Positions 21,995-35,305 of a stretch of DNA of 64,000 nt are shown one piece after another (within the stretch, counting starts at the first letter, position 1; each line of letters starts with the position of its first letter). Origin of the DNA: Serendipita indica DSM 11827 (Eukaryota > Basidiomycota > Agaricomycetes > Sebacinales > Serendipitaceae); NCBI GenBank assembly GCA_910890315.1, contig CAJVGD010000010.1, positions 310,001 to 374,000 on the forward strand, given 5' to 3'. The notes beneath the pieces were generated by a model, which worked only from the letters and a program-made list of their open reading frames with translations, did no database searches and was not told the DNA's origin. The position numbers were made by a program, and so were the translations under genes.

Positions 21995-24900
21995 TTATGA
22001 TAAAAAGGAAAGGAATCGGGATGCACGCCTACGAGGCTCACGAGATTGCTTGGAAATGATACGCTCGAGAAACATCTTGGATTTCAAAGTATTGGGATGA
22101 TCTTCGCCCAATACCTCAACGCGTAGATTCACGACCTCTTGCAGGAGGTTTCTGGCTTCCTGAAGCCAATCAGACTTGCCAAACATTTCGGAAGGACTGG
22201 AGGAGGTAGCCAGATGACCTCTTGCAAAGATCTTTAGCGTCACCGGAGGTTTTCGTTTTTGGGCATTGTGCAGCTGAGCACACTCGAACAGTGTGAAACC
22301 GAGATTGTACATTGCCGAAATGGTGTCCGAGTGGCGGGGTCCAAGTATGTCGAGCCGCAAGTCGAGTACCTCACGCTCCATCTTCTCAGCCTCGTCCAAC
22401 CGACCACGGTCAGACAGTGTGTTTGCGAGGTTGCCCATTGCCTTGATGGTGTCTGGGTGGCGTGGTCCAAGGATCTCGAGCTGCAAGTCGAGTACCTCAC
22501 GCATCATTTTCTCGGCCTCGTCCAACCGACCACGGTCAGACAGTGTGTTTGCGAGGTTGTTCATTGCCGAAATGGTGTCTGGGTGGCGTGGTCCAAGTAT
22601 CTCGAGCCGCAAGTCGAGTACCTCACGCATCATCTTCTCGGCCTCGTCCAACCGACCACGGTCAGACAGTGCAGAAGCGAGGTTGCCCATTGCCGAAATG
22701 GTGTGTGGGTGGCGTGGTCCAAGTATCTCGAGCCGCAAGTCGAGTACCTCACGCATCATCTTCTCGGCCTCGTCCAACCGACCACGGTCAGACAGTGTGT
22801 TTGCGAGATTGTACATTGCCGAAATGGTGTCTGGGTGGCGTGGTCCAAGTATCTCGAGCCGCAAGTCGAGTACCTCACCCTTCATCTTCTCGGCCTCGTC
22901 CAACCGACCACGGTCAGACAGTGTAGAAGCGAGGTTGTTCATTGCCGAAATGGTGTCTGGGTGGCGTGGTCCAAGTATCTCGAGCCGCAAGTCGAGTACC
23001 TCACGCATCATCTTCTCAGCCTCGTCCAACCGACCACGGTCAGACAGTGTGTTTGCGAGGTTGCCCATTGCCAAAATGGTGTCTGGGTGGCGTGGTCCAA
23101 GTATCTCGAGCCGCAAGTCGAGTACCTCACGCATCATTTTCTCGGCCTCGTCCAACCGACCACGGTCAGACAGTGTAGAAGCGAGGTTGTTCATTGCCGA
23201 AATGGTGTCTGGGTGGCGTGGTCCAAGTATCTCGAGCCGCAAGTCGAGTACCTCACGCATCATCTTCTCAGCCTCGTCCAACCGACCACGGTCAGACAGT
23301 GTGTTTGCGAGGTTGCCCATTGCCAAAATGGTGTCTGGGTGGCGTGGTCCAAGTATCTCGAGCTGCAGATCGAGTACCTCACGCATCATCTTCTCGGCCT
23401 CGTCCAACCGACCACGGTCAGACAGTGTGTTTGCGAGGTTGCCCATTGCCATAATGGTGTCTGGGTGGCGTGGTCCAAGGATCTCGAGCCGCAAGTCGAG
23501 TACCTCACGCATCATCTTCTCAGCCTCGTCCAACCGACCACGGTCAGACAGTGTGTTTGCGAGGTTGCCCATTGCCAAAATGGTATCTGGGTGGCGTGGT
23601 CCAAGTATCTCGAGCTGCAGATCGAGTACCTCACGCTTCATCTTCTCGGTCTCGTCCAACCGACCACGGTCAGACAGTGTGTTTGCGAGGTTGTTCATTG
23701 CCTTGATGGTGTCTGGGTGGCGTGGTCCAAGTATCTCGAGCCGCAACTCGAGTACCTCACGCTTCATCTTCTCGGCCTCGTCCAACCGACCACGGTCAGA
23801 CAGTGTAGAAGCGAGGTTGCCCATTGCCGAAATGGTGTCTGGGTGGCGTGGTCCAAGGATCTCGAGCCGCAAGTCGAGTACCTCACGCATCATCTTCTCA
23901 GCCTCGTCCAACCGACCACGGTCAGACAGTGTAGAAGCGAGGTTGCCCATTGCCGAAATGGTGTCTGGGTGGCGTGGTCCAAGTATCTCGAGCTGCAGAT
24001 CGAGTACCTCACGCTGCATCTTTTCGGCCTTGTCTAACTGACCATCCTTGCGCAGCAAATCGGCAAGTTTCCACATCAGAAATAGTGAGTCTTTGTCCCG
24101 TTTGCCTTCCGCCCAATCACATCGTGGAAATGTGGCTTCCAACAGCTCTCGGCAAGCGTTCCAGTTCCCCAAAGAGTAATAAAGTTCGTGGAACGCCAGT
24201 CCGCGTGCCACGCACTCTGACTGCACCAACCGAGGGATGCTGTCGACGTGAGGAAGCAGCTGCCAGAACCACTCATTGCTATCCTCAACAGGCCGGATGG
24301 CACCCAGTAACAGTTGTGCTGTCGTGTGCATATAGCGTCGATTCTCTTCTTCACCAAGACGATCCTTGAGGTACATCTGAAGTAGAGGGTGAACCGTGTA
24401 GAATGACCCGTCGGTCGAAACGTCGATAAACGACGCTTGCGACGCCGAGTCCACAATCTTCTGGAATGTAATCTCATCCCACTTGGGGCCTAAGAACTGC
24501 AGGTTCGAGATGAAAGTCTTGTCACTCTCTGGTGGGGGGAGACTGTCCCTGACAATGTATGTGGTAAAGCCAGAGCTGATTGACCGCCTAAACAGGTCCT
24601 TTGGAATCAATGAGGGATGGAGGAATGCGCAAAGTCTCAGGAAGTCTTGCGTATTTGCCGGCAGCTCGTTAAAGGATAGGTCGAATGCGGTGTATGTGGA
24701 GAAAGCGTACTCCGTGCCAATGTCGGGCTGCTCGCGTAGGAGTCGATCTCGATACTGACGAAATGTTTCGAGGTACGTATGGAGGTTGCGCGTCTTGCGA
24801 ATAAACGCTCCGGCTTGCGTAATGGCAAGCGCCAGCATCCCTAGCTCGCGAACAATCTCCAGAGATTCGACGTCCGAGGTAGGGGTGATGTTGGCGATTG

Positions 24901-26621
24901 TATGCAGAAGATTCACCGCCTCGCTCTCCTCGAGACCACTGACATGAACCGCAACGTGTGGAGCGTATTTGACGCGTGCGTTTGTTGTAATGAGTCGGGA
25001 TTTGAGATAGAACAGGGAGTATGGAAGGAGGGAGTTTGGCGGTCGGTTGGCGTCGAGGCGTAGTAACCAGCACATTCCATCAGATACGCCAGGTCCATCC
25101 TTCCATCATATGGCATGGGCTGGGGAGGCATTGACCGTGTTCAAATCCATTCCAACTTTGATTGGCTGGAGGTGGTCGACCATGATCACTGAGTAGGCAT
25201 GACCATGATTGAGAGGATTTGAGACTATCCAGTAGTGTAACGTATATGGTACTGTGTCCGTTCCTGAATCCAGTTCCTTTCCAGCTGAGTCTTGCCCGCC
25301 CTCCAAGTCCATATAGTATACACCGTGGTTGATGCTTTCCACGTCTCTCTGGAAGCAGCTTCTTCGTAATGAGGGATTCAATTTCTTTTCTTTCGATGTA
25401 ACTTCTTGACAGAGGTGGACGCGGTTTCGGTATCATGGCCTCTTCGGATTCTCCCTTTGCTGTATCTGCATTTCCATCAGCGAATTAGAGATGATATGTT
25501 GGATACTGACTGCGAAGTTCGTTCTCTTTGACCCATTGCTTGCTCACTGTCGCGGGCGCACTGTCGACGTAGGCTTTAAGATAGAAATGGACCGTCTTAT
25601 AGTCATCACTCTCCCTGGATGAGAATCGGACCAGATTGCGATGATTCGCGTGAAGAACGATTGTCCTCGCGTTGCGATCACCGGGAACAATGGCCGAATG
25701 ATGTGGGACATTCTGCCGTTCTATCAATATCTGATCCTTGGATATGAGTATACTCACTATTTCACCTTGATTCTTGATGCCAGATGTTGCATACTCTTCG
25801 CAGAAGAATATGCTGCTGAACTTCTCGCTTGCCGCGACATACAGACGCTGTGTATTCTCAAGCTCGCTCGAATGTTCTCGAAGGTCTTTCAGGATCACGT
25901 CTGCCGTCTCCATGTACACGGATGCCCAGCGATTGATTACTTCCCGGAAACCACTGCCTTCGAGACCGGAGTGTGGGGTTCCAAAGAATAAAATCCCATG
26001 TGTTGATACTAGAGTGTTCCGAAGTTCACCACTGGATTCCAAGTTCTGATTATGACAGATGACCAGGGCCTATGCACGCGTCAGTGGCTGGTATCCATCG
26101 ACAGTACTTTTACAAACCGATTTGAGAATGATACCTCCGATGTCGTGCGCAATGAAGACGATGGGGCGCTGGTCGTTGATCAGGCAGGGTCCAACCGTTA
26201 GAGACCGACTCACACGAGGAGCATCGTTCCGTATCCGTGAGAGTGCATTGGCGAGCCCTTGAGCATGTCGAGCAATAGTCTGAGTTGATACGCATTCCTG
26301 ACTGCGGGTGTCGGCATCGTATCCACAGCTGAGGATTCGGGCATTGGGCAAGTCGAAAGGCAAGAAGTCACGTAGCCAACACACTCCCTTGTCCGTCGTC
26401 CACGTCTTCTCTCTATGTCCTTGCAGGCCATGAATAGCGACAATACTGCAGTAGGCAGAGGTATGCTCAGCGGCGAGCACGTGTAGAAAGTGAGCAGCTT
26501 ACTCGACTGTAGGATCATTTCCAGGTGTAACCTCGAGGAATCCAAGATGATCTAGCTTTGAATGTTGATTTGAAGGTGACGGCTTGCGGCTTTCTGAAGC
26601 CAAAAGTCTAGATTGGTCCAT
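21995..26621 (-). pseudogene. NLR2: 14-TPR paralogue with a scrambled ATPase core
   Basis: Closest sister of NLR1. Same start (MDQSRLLASESRK, 26621), same esterase-like exons with AHDIGG, same introns, and the same C-terminus through KQSREPRRRASRF. It has 14 TPRs, five more than NLR1. Between about 24,950 and 25,340 it departs sharply from NLR1: many small deletions and substitutions hit the P-loop exon end (GLGG is followed by RARL, not AGKT) and the stretch up to the Walker B region, leaving the two halves in different frames. Sequence on both sides returns to near identity. As read, no working NB-ARC can be made. The patch may be real decay or a poorly resolved stretch of the assembly. Confidence 0.85.
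22265..24045 (-). repeat. TPR coding array of NLR2, 14 x 126 bp
   Basis: Fourteen 42-aa units of the same form as in NLR1, with the variable codons drawn from the same small sets (S/K/L/M after DTI; G/N/Y after AM; N/S after NLA). Some neighbouring pairs of units recur almost exactly (for example around 22,940-23,180 and 23,190-23,430), pointing to duplication of two-unit blocks. Confidence 0.95.
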
Positions 26622-27099
26622 GACGACCTGCGAGGGTGAATGGGTGGGATGCAGAGTATTCTCCAATCGTGAACGAGTATTGGGCACTATTCAGGGAGGA
26701 GATGGTCGAGGACAAGCAGCAGTCATGTCTTTGCAACGAGGCGCTAGAGGCTGGCACGAATTGCCATTCTCCTTGCCAGCTTACAGAATGGTAAGACCCA
26801 GCTTGGTTGGTCCTTCCACTTCGACGAAGTGAAACCCAGGAGTATCAGCGACCCGACGAATGCGACTGCCCTGAGATACTCTGAGAGATGTCCCTCTTAG
26901 GTGTCTCGCCGGTAGCCCTACGCGAGTGTTTGTGTGCTCCAAATCGAATCTCCTAGTGTTCATTCTTTGAGTGACTCGTTTGCTCGGATACAAAATATGG
27001 ACAGCGGCCACTTCGTCATGGCAGTTCAACAAATGTGGCCATAGTCCATTACCCACAGCAGTAACCAACTAGGCGACGCCATTTAGCGGCCATGATCGA

Positions 27100-28470
27100 G
27101 TCCAATTGGAGACTCAATGCATCCAATTTTGGTCCTGTCCATCACGACAATGAAATACAGTCCGACAAGACGAGACGACCGTGCGAAGCCAGAATGGAGC
27201 GGCAAGAAATTCAATTTCCTGCCGTCTCACACCAGGAGAGTCAACTGCTCCAGCGGATTTTGCTGGCGTACTGGGCTGTCGTATTGGCGTGTTTACCCAT
27301 CTGGTGGAGCATGACCAGCATACAGCGACTTCCATTGCCAGTTTCAAGAATTCTTGTACAGCAGCAGACTATTTCCGAGGTATGCCTTGACACGAGACTC
27401 CGACACTTTCAATGAATTGACACAAGATAGTTTACAGAGCGGATACCAGGCGCCATACAAGACCGTCATGGTCAAGAGATGAATGCATCTTCTCAAAGGA
27501 GCGTTCAGCATGCCATCGAAGAGTGCCGGGTCGCCAGCGCAGAGGATTGGCGATCATTCGAGGTTCAAATCGTGTCCAGCACGTCGGAATGTACAATATA
27601 ATCACATTTGAGACGTTTAATGACTCAAAATCCGCAGGAGTCGCCTCTGGATACTCTGTTTCGATGCGTCAAGACCGTCAGCCGTACAACGTCGTGAACG
27701 GACGAAATCTCGAATTTCACGGACCAAACAGTCCTAACAGTATGGTGCCAGTTCCCGTACGCGATCGAGTAATTCAACGCAAAACTAGATGCACACGACC
27801 TCGGAAAGCTCTATCGTCTTCTGAACCCAACAGCTGGGCGTCCGGCAGACAACCGAGTCACACAATATGCCTCTAATACACGATTATCTCTATCCCTATT
27901 AAACGAGGTCACAACCGAGACCACGAAACGAGGATAGGCAGCAGAGAGATTGATGCAGGGTAAGGACCAAGCATGGTCCTCTCGATATAACAGCTGACTT
28001 CGACTTAGAGAGTATACATCCGATCTTTCAAGCTCTTTCTCAAGTTCACCACTTCACTATTGAGAGCCAGGTCCAATACCATGCACCACCTGCTTTTGCG
28101 CCACCTCGACGTCAACAGACTGAACATAGTTATTATGCTCTGTACGAGGGCTAACTGGAGGTATTTATCAACTCAGCTGAATGGAAACTCTGTACGCGCA
28201 TTCCTTCACCTCTGACGGATCACCCACCTCGTCGCCAGCATCAAAGATAACCAACGACCCCGTGATTCACCTAATCGCATTCATCTCGTCTGAAATCACT
28301 CACCAATGCACATATACGACGAGAAGAATCATCGCCCGCTAGACGCACTGGGCTTCATCATCCCTCGGTGGGGCGGAGTGGTGTTGATGAACAATTAGGT
28401 CCTTCCAGGATTACATGCGTTCACTCAAACCCAGATCTTCTCCACGTTCCGCGCCCAGCTCCTCACACCA
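27100..28470 (+). pseudogene. PIG-S relic 3 (3' part deleted)
   Basis: Begins with a fair copy of the PIG-S 5' exon (QLLQRILLAYWAVVLACLPI, then PVSRILVQQQ), then follows the gene through the NPTAGRPADN and HFTIESQVQYHAPP regions. It has in-frame stops near 28,152 and 28,396, and it stops matching near 28,465, where it jumps to sequence equivalent to the 3' flank at about 13,150. The second membrane span is gone. The 5' half is the part that unit 2 lost. Confidence 0.9.
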
Positions 28471-28914
28471 CCTCAGTCGCACTGTTTCATTTTCGGAACG
28501 TGTAGACTAATAGTGGGCCCGAAAATGCATTTATGATCTCTATCTTCGCGCAGGAAATGGAGTTGGAAAGATGCAGAATCTCACTACTCATCCAGATTAG
28601 ACAGAATAATTTTGGAAGATCTATAATTGGTGCCCGGATCTTATCCTCACACGCCTTCAGTATTTGGCGGAGAGAGATGTACAGAGGGTGAAGAAATGGA
28701 GCAAACAGAGGAAATATGTTAAGCGGTAAGATAGTTGGACACCGCTCAAAAAAATAGACAATACGTGGGTGTGCTTACAGTCCCGAAGCTCAGGATATCA
28801 GATTCAATCGTGTAGTGAGAAATGGGAAATAGTTATGTGTATGCTCGCATAACAAGTAGAATGACAGTTGAAACATATCAATTAAGATAAAAGGAAAGGA
28901 ATCGGAATACACGC

Positions 28915-31900
28915 CTACGAGGCCCGAGATTGCTCGGAAATAATATGCTTGAGAAACACCTTGGATTTCAAAGTAGTAGGATGATCTTCGCCCAAGACCT
29001 CAACGCATAGATTCACGACCTCTTGCAGGAGGTTTCTGGCTTCCCAAAGCCAACCAGACTCATGAAACATTGAGGAAGGACTGGACGAGGTAGCCAGATG
29101 ACCACGCTTGAACAGTGTAGAAGCGAGGTTGATCATTGCCGAAATAGTGTCTGGGTGGCGTGGACCAAGTATCTCGAGCTGGAAATTGAGTACCTCACGC
29201 TGTATTTTCTCTGCCTCGTCCAACCGACCACGGACTGACAGTATAGAAGCTATGTTGCTCATTGTTGCAATGGTAGCTGGGTGGCGTGGTCCAAGTATCT
29301 CGAGCTGCAGATCGAGTACCTCACGCTGCATCTTCTCAGCCTCGTCCAACCGACCTTGGTGAGACAGTGTGCTTGAAAGGTTGTTCATTGCTGAAATAGT
29401 GCCTGGGTGGCGTCGTCCAAGTATCTCGAGCCGCAAGTCGAGTACCTCACGCTGCATCTTCTCAGCCTTGTCCAGCCGACCACGGTGAGACAGCGTATTT
29501 GCGAGGTTGTGCATTGCCGAAATGGTGCCTGGGTGGCGTGGTCCAAGTATCTCGAGCCGCAGATCGAGTACCTCACGCTGCATCTTCTCAGCCTCGTCCA
29601 GCCGACCACGATCATACAGTGTATTTGCGAGGTTATTCACTGCCATAATGGTGTCTGGGTGGCGTGGTCCAAGTACCTCGAGCCGCAGATCGAGTATCTC
29701 ACGCCGCATCTTCTCAGCCTCGTCCAGATGACCACGGTCGGACAGTGTATTTGCGAGGTTGTTCATCGCCATAATGGTCTCTGGGTGGCGTGTTCCAAGC
29801 ATCTTGAGCCGCAATTCGAGTACCTCACGCTGCATCTTCTCAGCTTCGTCCAGCCGACCACAGTCAGAGAGTGTATTTGCGAGGTTGCCCATTGCCGAAA
29901 TGGTGTCTGGGTGGTGTGGCCCAAGTATCTCGAGCCGCAGGTCGAGTATCTCGCGCCGCATCTTCTCAGCATCGTCCCACTGACCACGGTTAGACAGCGT
30001 ATTTGCGAGGTTGCTCATTGCCATAATGGTGTCTGGGTGACGTCGTCCAAGTATCTCGAGCTGCAAGTCGAGTACCTCACCCCGCATCTTCTCAGCCTCG
30101 TCCAACTGACCACGGTCAGACACTGTATTTGCGAGGTTATGCACTGCCGAAATGGTGTCTGGGTGGCGTGGTCCAAGTATCTCGAGCTGCAGATCGAGTA
30201 CCTCACGCTGCATCTTCTCAGCCTCGTCCAACCGACCACGGTGATACTGTATAGAAGCGAGGTTGTTCATCGCCGAAATGGTGCTTGGGTGGCGTCGTCC
30301 GAGTATCTCGAGCCGCCAGTCGAGTACCTCACGCTGCATATTTTCGGCCCGGCCCAACTGACCATCCTTCCACAGCAAATCGGCAAGCTGGTCCATCACA
30401 AATACTGATTCTTTGTCCCGTTTACCCTCGGCGCAATCAAATCGTGAAAGCACAGGTTCTAATAGCTCTTGGCACGCTTTCCAGCGCCCCAAAGAGTAAT
30501 AAAGCTTGTAGAATGCCAATGCGTGTGCCACGCTCTCTGACTGCACTGATCGAGGGATGCTGTCGACGTGGGGTAGTAGTTGCCAGAACCACTCATTGCT
30601 ATCCTTCACAGGCCGGATGGCACCCAGTAGCAATTGTACTGTCATGCGCATATAGCGTCGGTTCCCCTCTTCAGCCAGACGGTCCTTGATATACATCTGA
30701 AGTAGAGGGTGAACCGTGTAGAATGACCCGTCGGTCGAAACGTCGATAAATGACGCTTGCGACGCCGAGTCCACAATCTCCTGGAATGTAATCTCATCCC
30801 ACTTGCGGCCCAAGAACCGCAGGTTCGAGATGAAAGTCTTGTCACTCTCTGGAGGGGGGAGACTGTCCCTGACTGTGTATGTGGTAAAGCCAGAGCCTAT
30901 TGATTGCTTAAACAGGTCCTTTGGAATCAATGAGTGGTGAAGAAATGCGCAAAGCTTCAGGAAGTCTTGCGTATTTGCCGGTAGCTCGTTAAAGGATAGG
31001 TCGAATGCGGTATATGTGGAGAAAGCGTACTCCGTGCCAATGTCGGGCTGCTTGCGTAGGAGTCGATCTCGGTACTGACGAAATGTTTCGAGGTACGTAT
31101 CTAAGCTGCGCGTCTTGCGAATATACGCACCGGCTTGCGTAATTGCAAGCGCCAGCATCCCTAGCTCGCGAACAATCTCCAGAGATTCGACGTCCGAGGT
31201 AGGGGTGATGTTGGCCGTTGTATGCAGAAGATTCACCGCCTCGCTCTCCTCGAGACCACCGACATGAACCGCACCATCAGGAGCGTAGTTGACGCACCCG
31301 ACGTTCCTTGTGGTAATCAGAGTTGCCCCGTGAATAGAATGGGGGAGATATGGAAGGAGGTCGAGTTCTGGCGAGTCGGCGTTGTCGACATATAGTAACC
31401 AGCCTTTCTCCTTTCCATCAAGATATGCCACCGCATCCTTCCACGTCATCTTGCTATATTCCGGACCCAACGAGCGAATTGACCGTGCTAAATCCGCTTC
31501 CAACTGCGATTGGCTGGAGGCATCGACCATGATCACTCGAGTAAACCTGACCAGGGATTATGAGCTGTCCAAATAGTCACCATATGACGTACTCGTCTTC
31601 GTGTTCCTGAACCCAGTTCGTTGCGAGCTGAGTCTTGCCCGCCCCTCCAAGTCCATATAGTATACACCGTGGTTGATGCTTTCCGCGACTCTCTGGAAGC
31701 AGCTTCTTCGTAATGAGGGACTCGATTCCTTTTCTTTCGATGTAAGTTCTTGACAGGAGTGGACGGGGTTTTGGCGTCATGGACTCTTCGGATTCTCCCT
31801 TTGCTGTATCTGCCTCACCATCAGCGAATTAGAGATGGGATATTGGATACTGACTGCGAAGTTCGTCTTCTTTATTCCATTTCTTTTGCACTGTCAAAGG

Positions 31901-33037
31901 CGCATTATTGATGTACTCTTTGAGATAGTAATGGACCGTGATGTAGTTGTCATTCTCTTTGGATGAGAATCGGACCAAATTGCGATGATTTGCATGAAGT
32001 ACGATTGTCGCCGCATTGCGGTCCCCGGCGATAGTAGCCGAGTAATATGGAACATTCTGTAATATTGTAAGATATAATACTCGAGTACCAACCAACTCAC
32101 AAGTTCTCCTCGATTCCCGACACCGGCCATCGCATAACCTTCGCAGAAGAAGATGATACTAATCTTCTCGCTGGCCGCGACCCAGAATCGCTGTATGTTC
32201 TCGAGTTCTGTCGAATGAGATCGCAGATCTTTGAGAATAGCGTCTGTTGTCGCCATGTATACGGACAGTATAAAATTGATTCCCTCGAGGAAAGTGGTTC
32301 CCTCGACGCCAAAGTGTGGAGTTCCGAAGAAAAGGATCCCATGTGTCGAAACGAGAATATCCCGAAGGTGACCTTTGGATTCCAACCTTTGATTGTGGCA
32401 GATAACCAGTGTCTACCAGAGCGGGATGTCAGTTGCCGGCTCTTGGAGTCGAGTGCTACAAACCCATTTGAGGATAATACCTCCTATGTCGTGTGCGACA
32501 AAGATAATGGGGCGCTAGTCGTTGTTGAGAGAACGATCAGCCGTTCAAGAGAGGCGCACTTACACGAGGAGCATCTTTCCGGACCCGTGAGAGCGCATTG
32601 GCGAACCCTTCTGCATGCCGACTCATCGTTTGAGTTGATACACATTCGCGACTGCGGGTGTCGGCATCGTATCCATAGCTGAGGACTCGGGCGTTGGACA
32701 AGTCGGAAGGCAAGAGGTCGCGTAGCCAAAACACTCCATCATCTGTTGTCCAGGTCTTCTCTCTGTGACCTTGCAAGCCATGGATAGCGATAATACTGCA
32801 GTGGGCAAAAGCGCGCTCAGCGGCAAGCACACATAATAGGTGAGTGGCTTACTCGACAATAGGATTAGTTCCGGCGGAAATTTCTAGGAATCCGAATTCT
32901 TCTAGCTTTGATTGGGGCTTCGACGTCGACACGGCGCTAGTGCTCGAAACGAGAAGAGGCATGTACTGGTCTATCCCCGCCCTAAGCAGAATGATAGAGC
33001 ATGCTATAGAGAGTAGAGCAATCGAGTAGAATGCCAT
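28915..33037 (-). CDS. NLR3: esterase-like / NB-ARC / TPR receptor with a hydrophobic N-terminus, looks whole
   Basis: Same exon plan as NLR1, about 1,260 aa. The ATG at 33037 opens MAFYSIALLSIACSIILL, an uncharged stretch that could act as a signal anchor and is absent from NLR1 and NLR2. A downstream Met (MPLLVSS) could start a soluble form. The hydrolase-like part has IIAIHGLQGHREKTWT, RPIIFVAHDIGGI (Asp at the nucleophile site), ILFFGTPHFGVEG and ANHRNLVRF. The P-loop is GLGGAGKTQLATNW (about 31,650) and Walker B is LLYVDNAD. Ten TPRs follow, more diverged from each other than in NLR1/2, ending KHIISEQSRAS. I found no frame break. With NLR1 it is one of two copies that look able to make protein. 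Confidence 0.9.
29105..30370 (-). repeat. TPR coding array of NLR3, 10 x 126 bp
   Basis: Ten 42-aa units with ILG[PR][RH]HP[DGAES]TI cores. Identity between units is lower than in NLR1/2 and differences are spread over more codons, suggesting an older array with less recent homogenisation. The last four units are shared almost exactly with NLR4. Confidence 0.92.
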
Positions 33038-33488
33038 GACGGAATGGACTGAAATGTGCTGTAACCAACAACTGCAACAGTATAGAATGGCACAGAGGCA
33101 CAGCGTGCCAGTGCCGACGCAAAAAGGCCAATTGTCGACGTCAGGTAAGCGTGCTATCCTTGTATATTCCTGTGTGAATCGAATTCACTTTCGGCGGCGT
33201 GATGGGCCGGGCCAAGTTTGAGCTGCTAGTCTGCCGAGAGTCGAGAAGACCTAGGCTTCTCCGATAAAGACGTGGTCGACTCTGCCTCGCCAGTCGTGAG
33301 TATTGGGCCACCCAAATACCAGCTCAGTGTCCTCAAGTCAGCTGTGTCTATCTCTGTTCTCTGCGAACACCCCAGATGATCCAGTTCACAGATATTCAGA
33401 AGGACAATGACCACTGCATATATCAATAAATATCGGTGTACCGGCCAGTGGCAGTGACCCATTCCACTTTGGCCCCATCCATCGCACC

Positions 33489-35305
33489 ATGGGACATCAA
33501 CGTCTACAAGAAATGTAGCAGAGCAAAGAGTTCAACCTTACTATCTCACGCTACCCAAAAACTGTCGCTTCAGTGGGTTTTCCGACGCATTCTTGTCATA
33601 TCGCCATGGTTGCCTATCTCAGGGAGTTTGAACGGCTTGGGTGGCAAGATTCAAGAATATCGGTGCTCCAGTAAACCATTACGCCAGACGAATACCCCAA
33701 TCCCTTCGACGGAGCACGGGATTAAGGCATACATAGCGGATACTGTTCATCATACGAGGCAACCGTGGTTGAGAGATGGATGCACCTTTTCAAATAAGTA
33801 CTCAACGGGGCATCGAAGAGCATACTCTTGCCAACGCGCGGGATTGGCACCCACTCGATGTTTAATTCGTGTCCGACGCGTCAATAGGTCTGATGTGGTC
33901 ACCTTGGGAGAAACACGATTCGGGATATTCTGTTTCGATGTATCAAGACGGCCACGAGTATAACGTTGTGAAGGGATGAAACTTCGAGTTTCATGGGTTG
34001 AGCGGCTCTGATTGTGCTAACTCTAGTTCTAGTATTCAATCGCATCTCTGGTTGCCCAAATACACATATGACCCCGGAAAGCCCCTCTGTCAACTTCTGA
34101 ATCCAATAGACTGGGGCGCACCAGCGGACGACTGAATCACAAAGCATGTATCCAGCATGCAAATACTGCTCTCACTTTAAATGCGGGGCGCAGACAAGAA
34201 GGCGAATGAGAATGGGCAACGGAGAAATGAATTCAAGGTGAGCTTCCACTTCGGTCCTCTCACAGCAATACTGACTTCGATCTAGGAGATGCACATTCAC
34301 CCTTGGAGGCACTCTCTCACGTTCACAACTCTACCGTTGATAGCCAAGTCCAATACCACGCCCCACTTGCGTTTGAGCTGCCTCAATATCAGCAGACCGA
34401 ATATCATAACGCCCTCGCGCCCGAGTGGCGCGGATCATAGCTATTATGCGCTAGGAAGGGATGAACTGAAGATATATATCTACTCAGCTGAACGGATACT
34501 TTGTACGGGCATTTCTTCACCTCTGACGGATCACCCACCTCGTTGCCAGCATCAAGGATAACCAACGGCCCCGTGATTCACCTAATCGCATTCATCCCAT
34601 CTATGAATCACTCGCCAATGCACATATACGACGAGAAGAATCATCGCCCGCTAGATGCATCGGGCTTCAACATCCCTCAGTGGGGCGGGGTGGTGTTGAT
34701 GAACAATCAGGTCCTTCCAGGATTCTATGCGCTCACAGAAAACCAGGTCTTCTCCACGTTCCGCACCCAGCTCCTCATCCTACTGGGTGTCCCCGCGCTT
34801 CCATTGAATGTGAAGTTCGCTGAGACTCATAGTGATTCGCTGTCCGAATGACAGGTGGACGCACTCCTTAGGAAGAGGTCGCGAGAGAATGCAGAGGGCA
34901 GCATCCAAACACTCACAAGCATCGCCAAACCCATTGATCAGCTTGACAATATGCCGGTTGGTCGAGACGTGCGGGACGACGTGCTTCAGTCCCTGGAGGA
35001 ACTGAGTCTGTACATACCTCCCTTATTCCTTCGTGTTTGGATCCAAGCTCTGACGAAAATTGTCGTAGATACAGAGTAGTTATGTCGGAAATGTCTCTGA
35101 GCGTTCTGCGAACGCACGTCGAGCTCTGGAATATTCTTCTCGGGCATTCTTCAACCTAGGAATGGTTGCACAACTCTACTTCTCCGCAGAGCACAAGTAT
35201 GCGATCTACATGCTTTTCGCCCCTGCGTCGATGTCGTTCATCGTAATGGAACTGAAGCTGGTAAAGGGTTGGATCAAGGAGAGAAGAGAGAAGAAGATGA
35301 AATGA
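33489..35305 (+). pseudogene. PIG-S relic 4 (full span, decayed)
   Basis: The only relic that still spans the gene end to end: an ATG at 33489 in the PIG-S start context, a heavily changed membrane-span-1 exon, then good matches from about 34,500 (NHSPMHIYDEKNHRPLD, NIPQWGGVVLMNNQVLPG) to the last exon (AEHKYAIYMLFAPASM). A stop falls in SLSE just before the QVDALLRK block (about 34,850), and there are other frame changes upstream. The 5' half is near-identical to relic 5, the 3' half closer to the intact gene. Confidence 0.88.
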
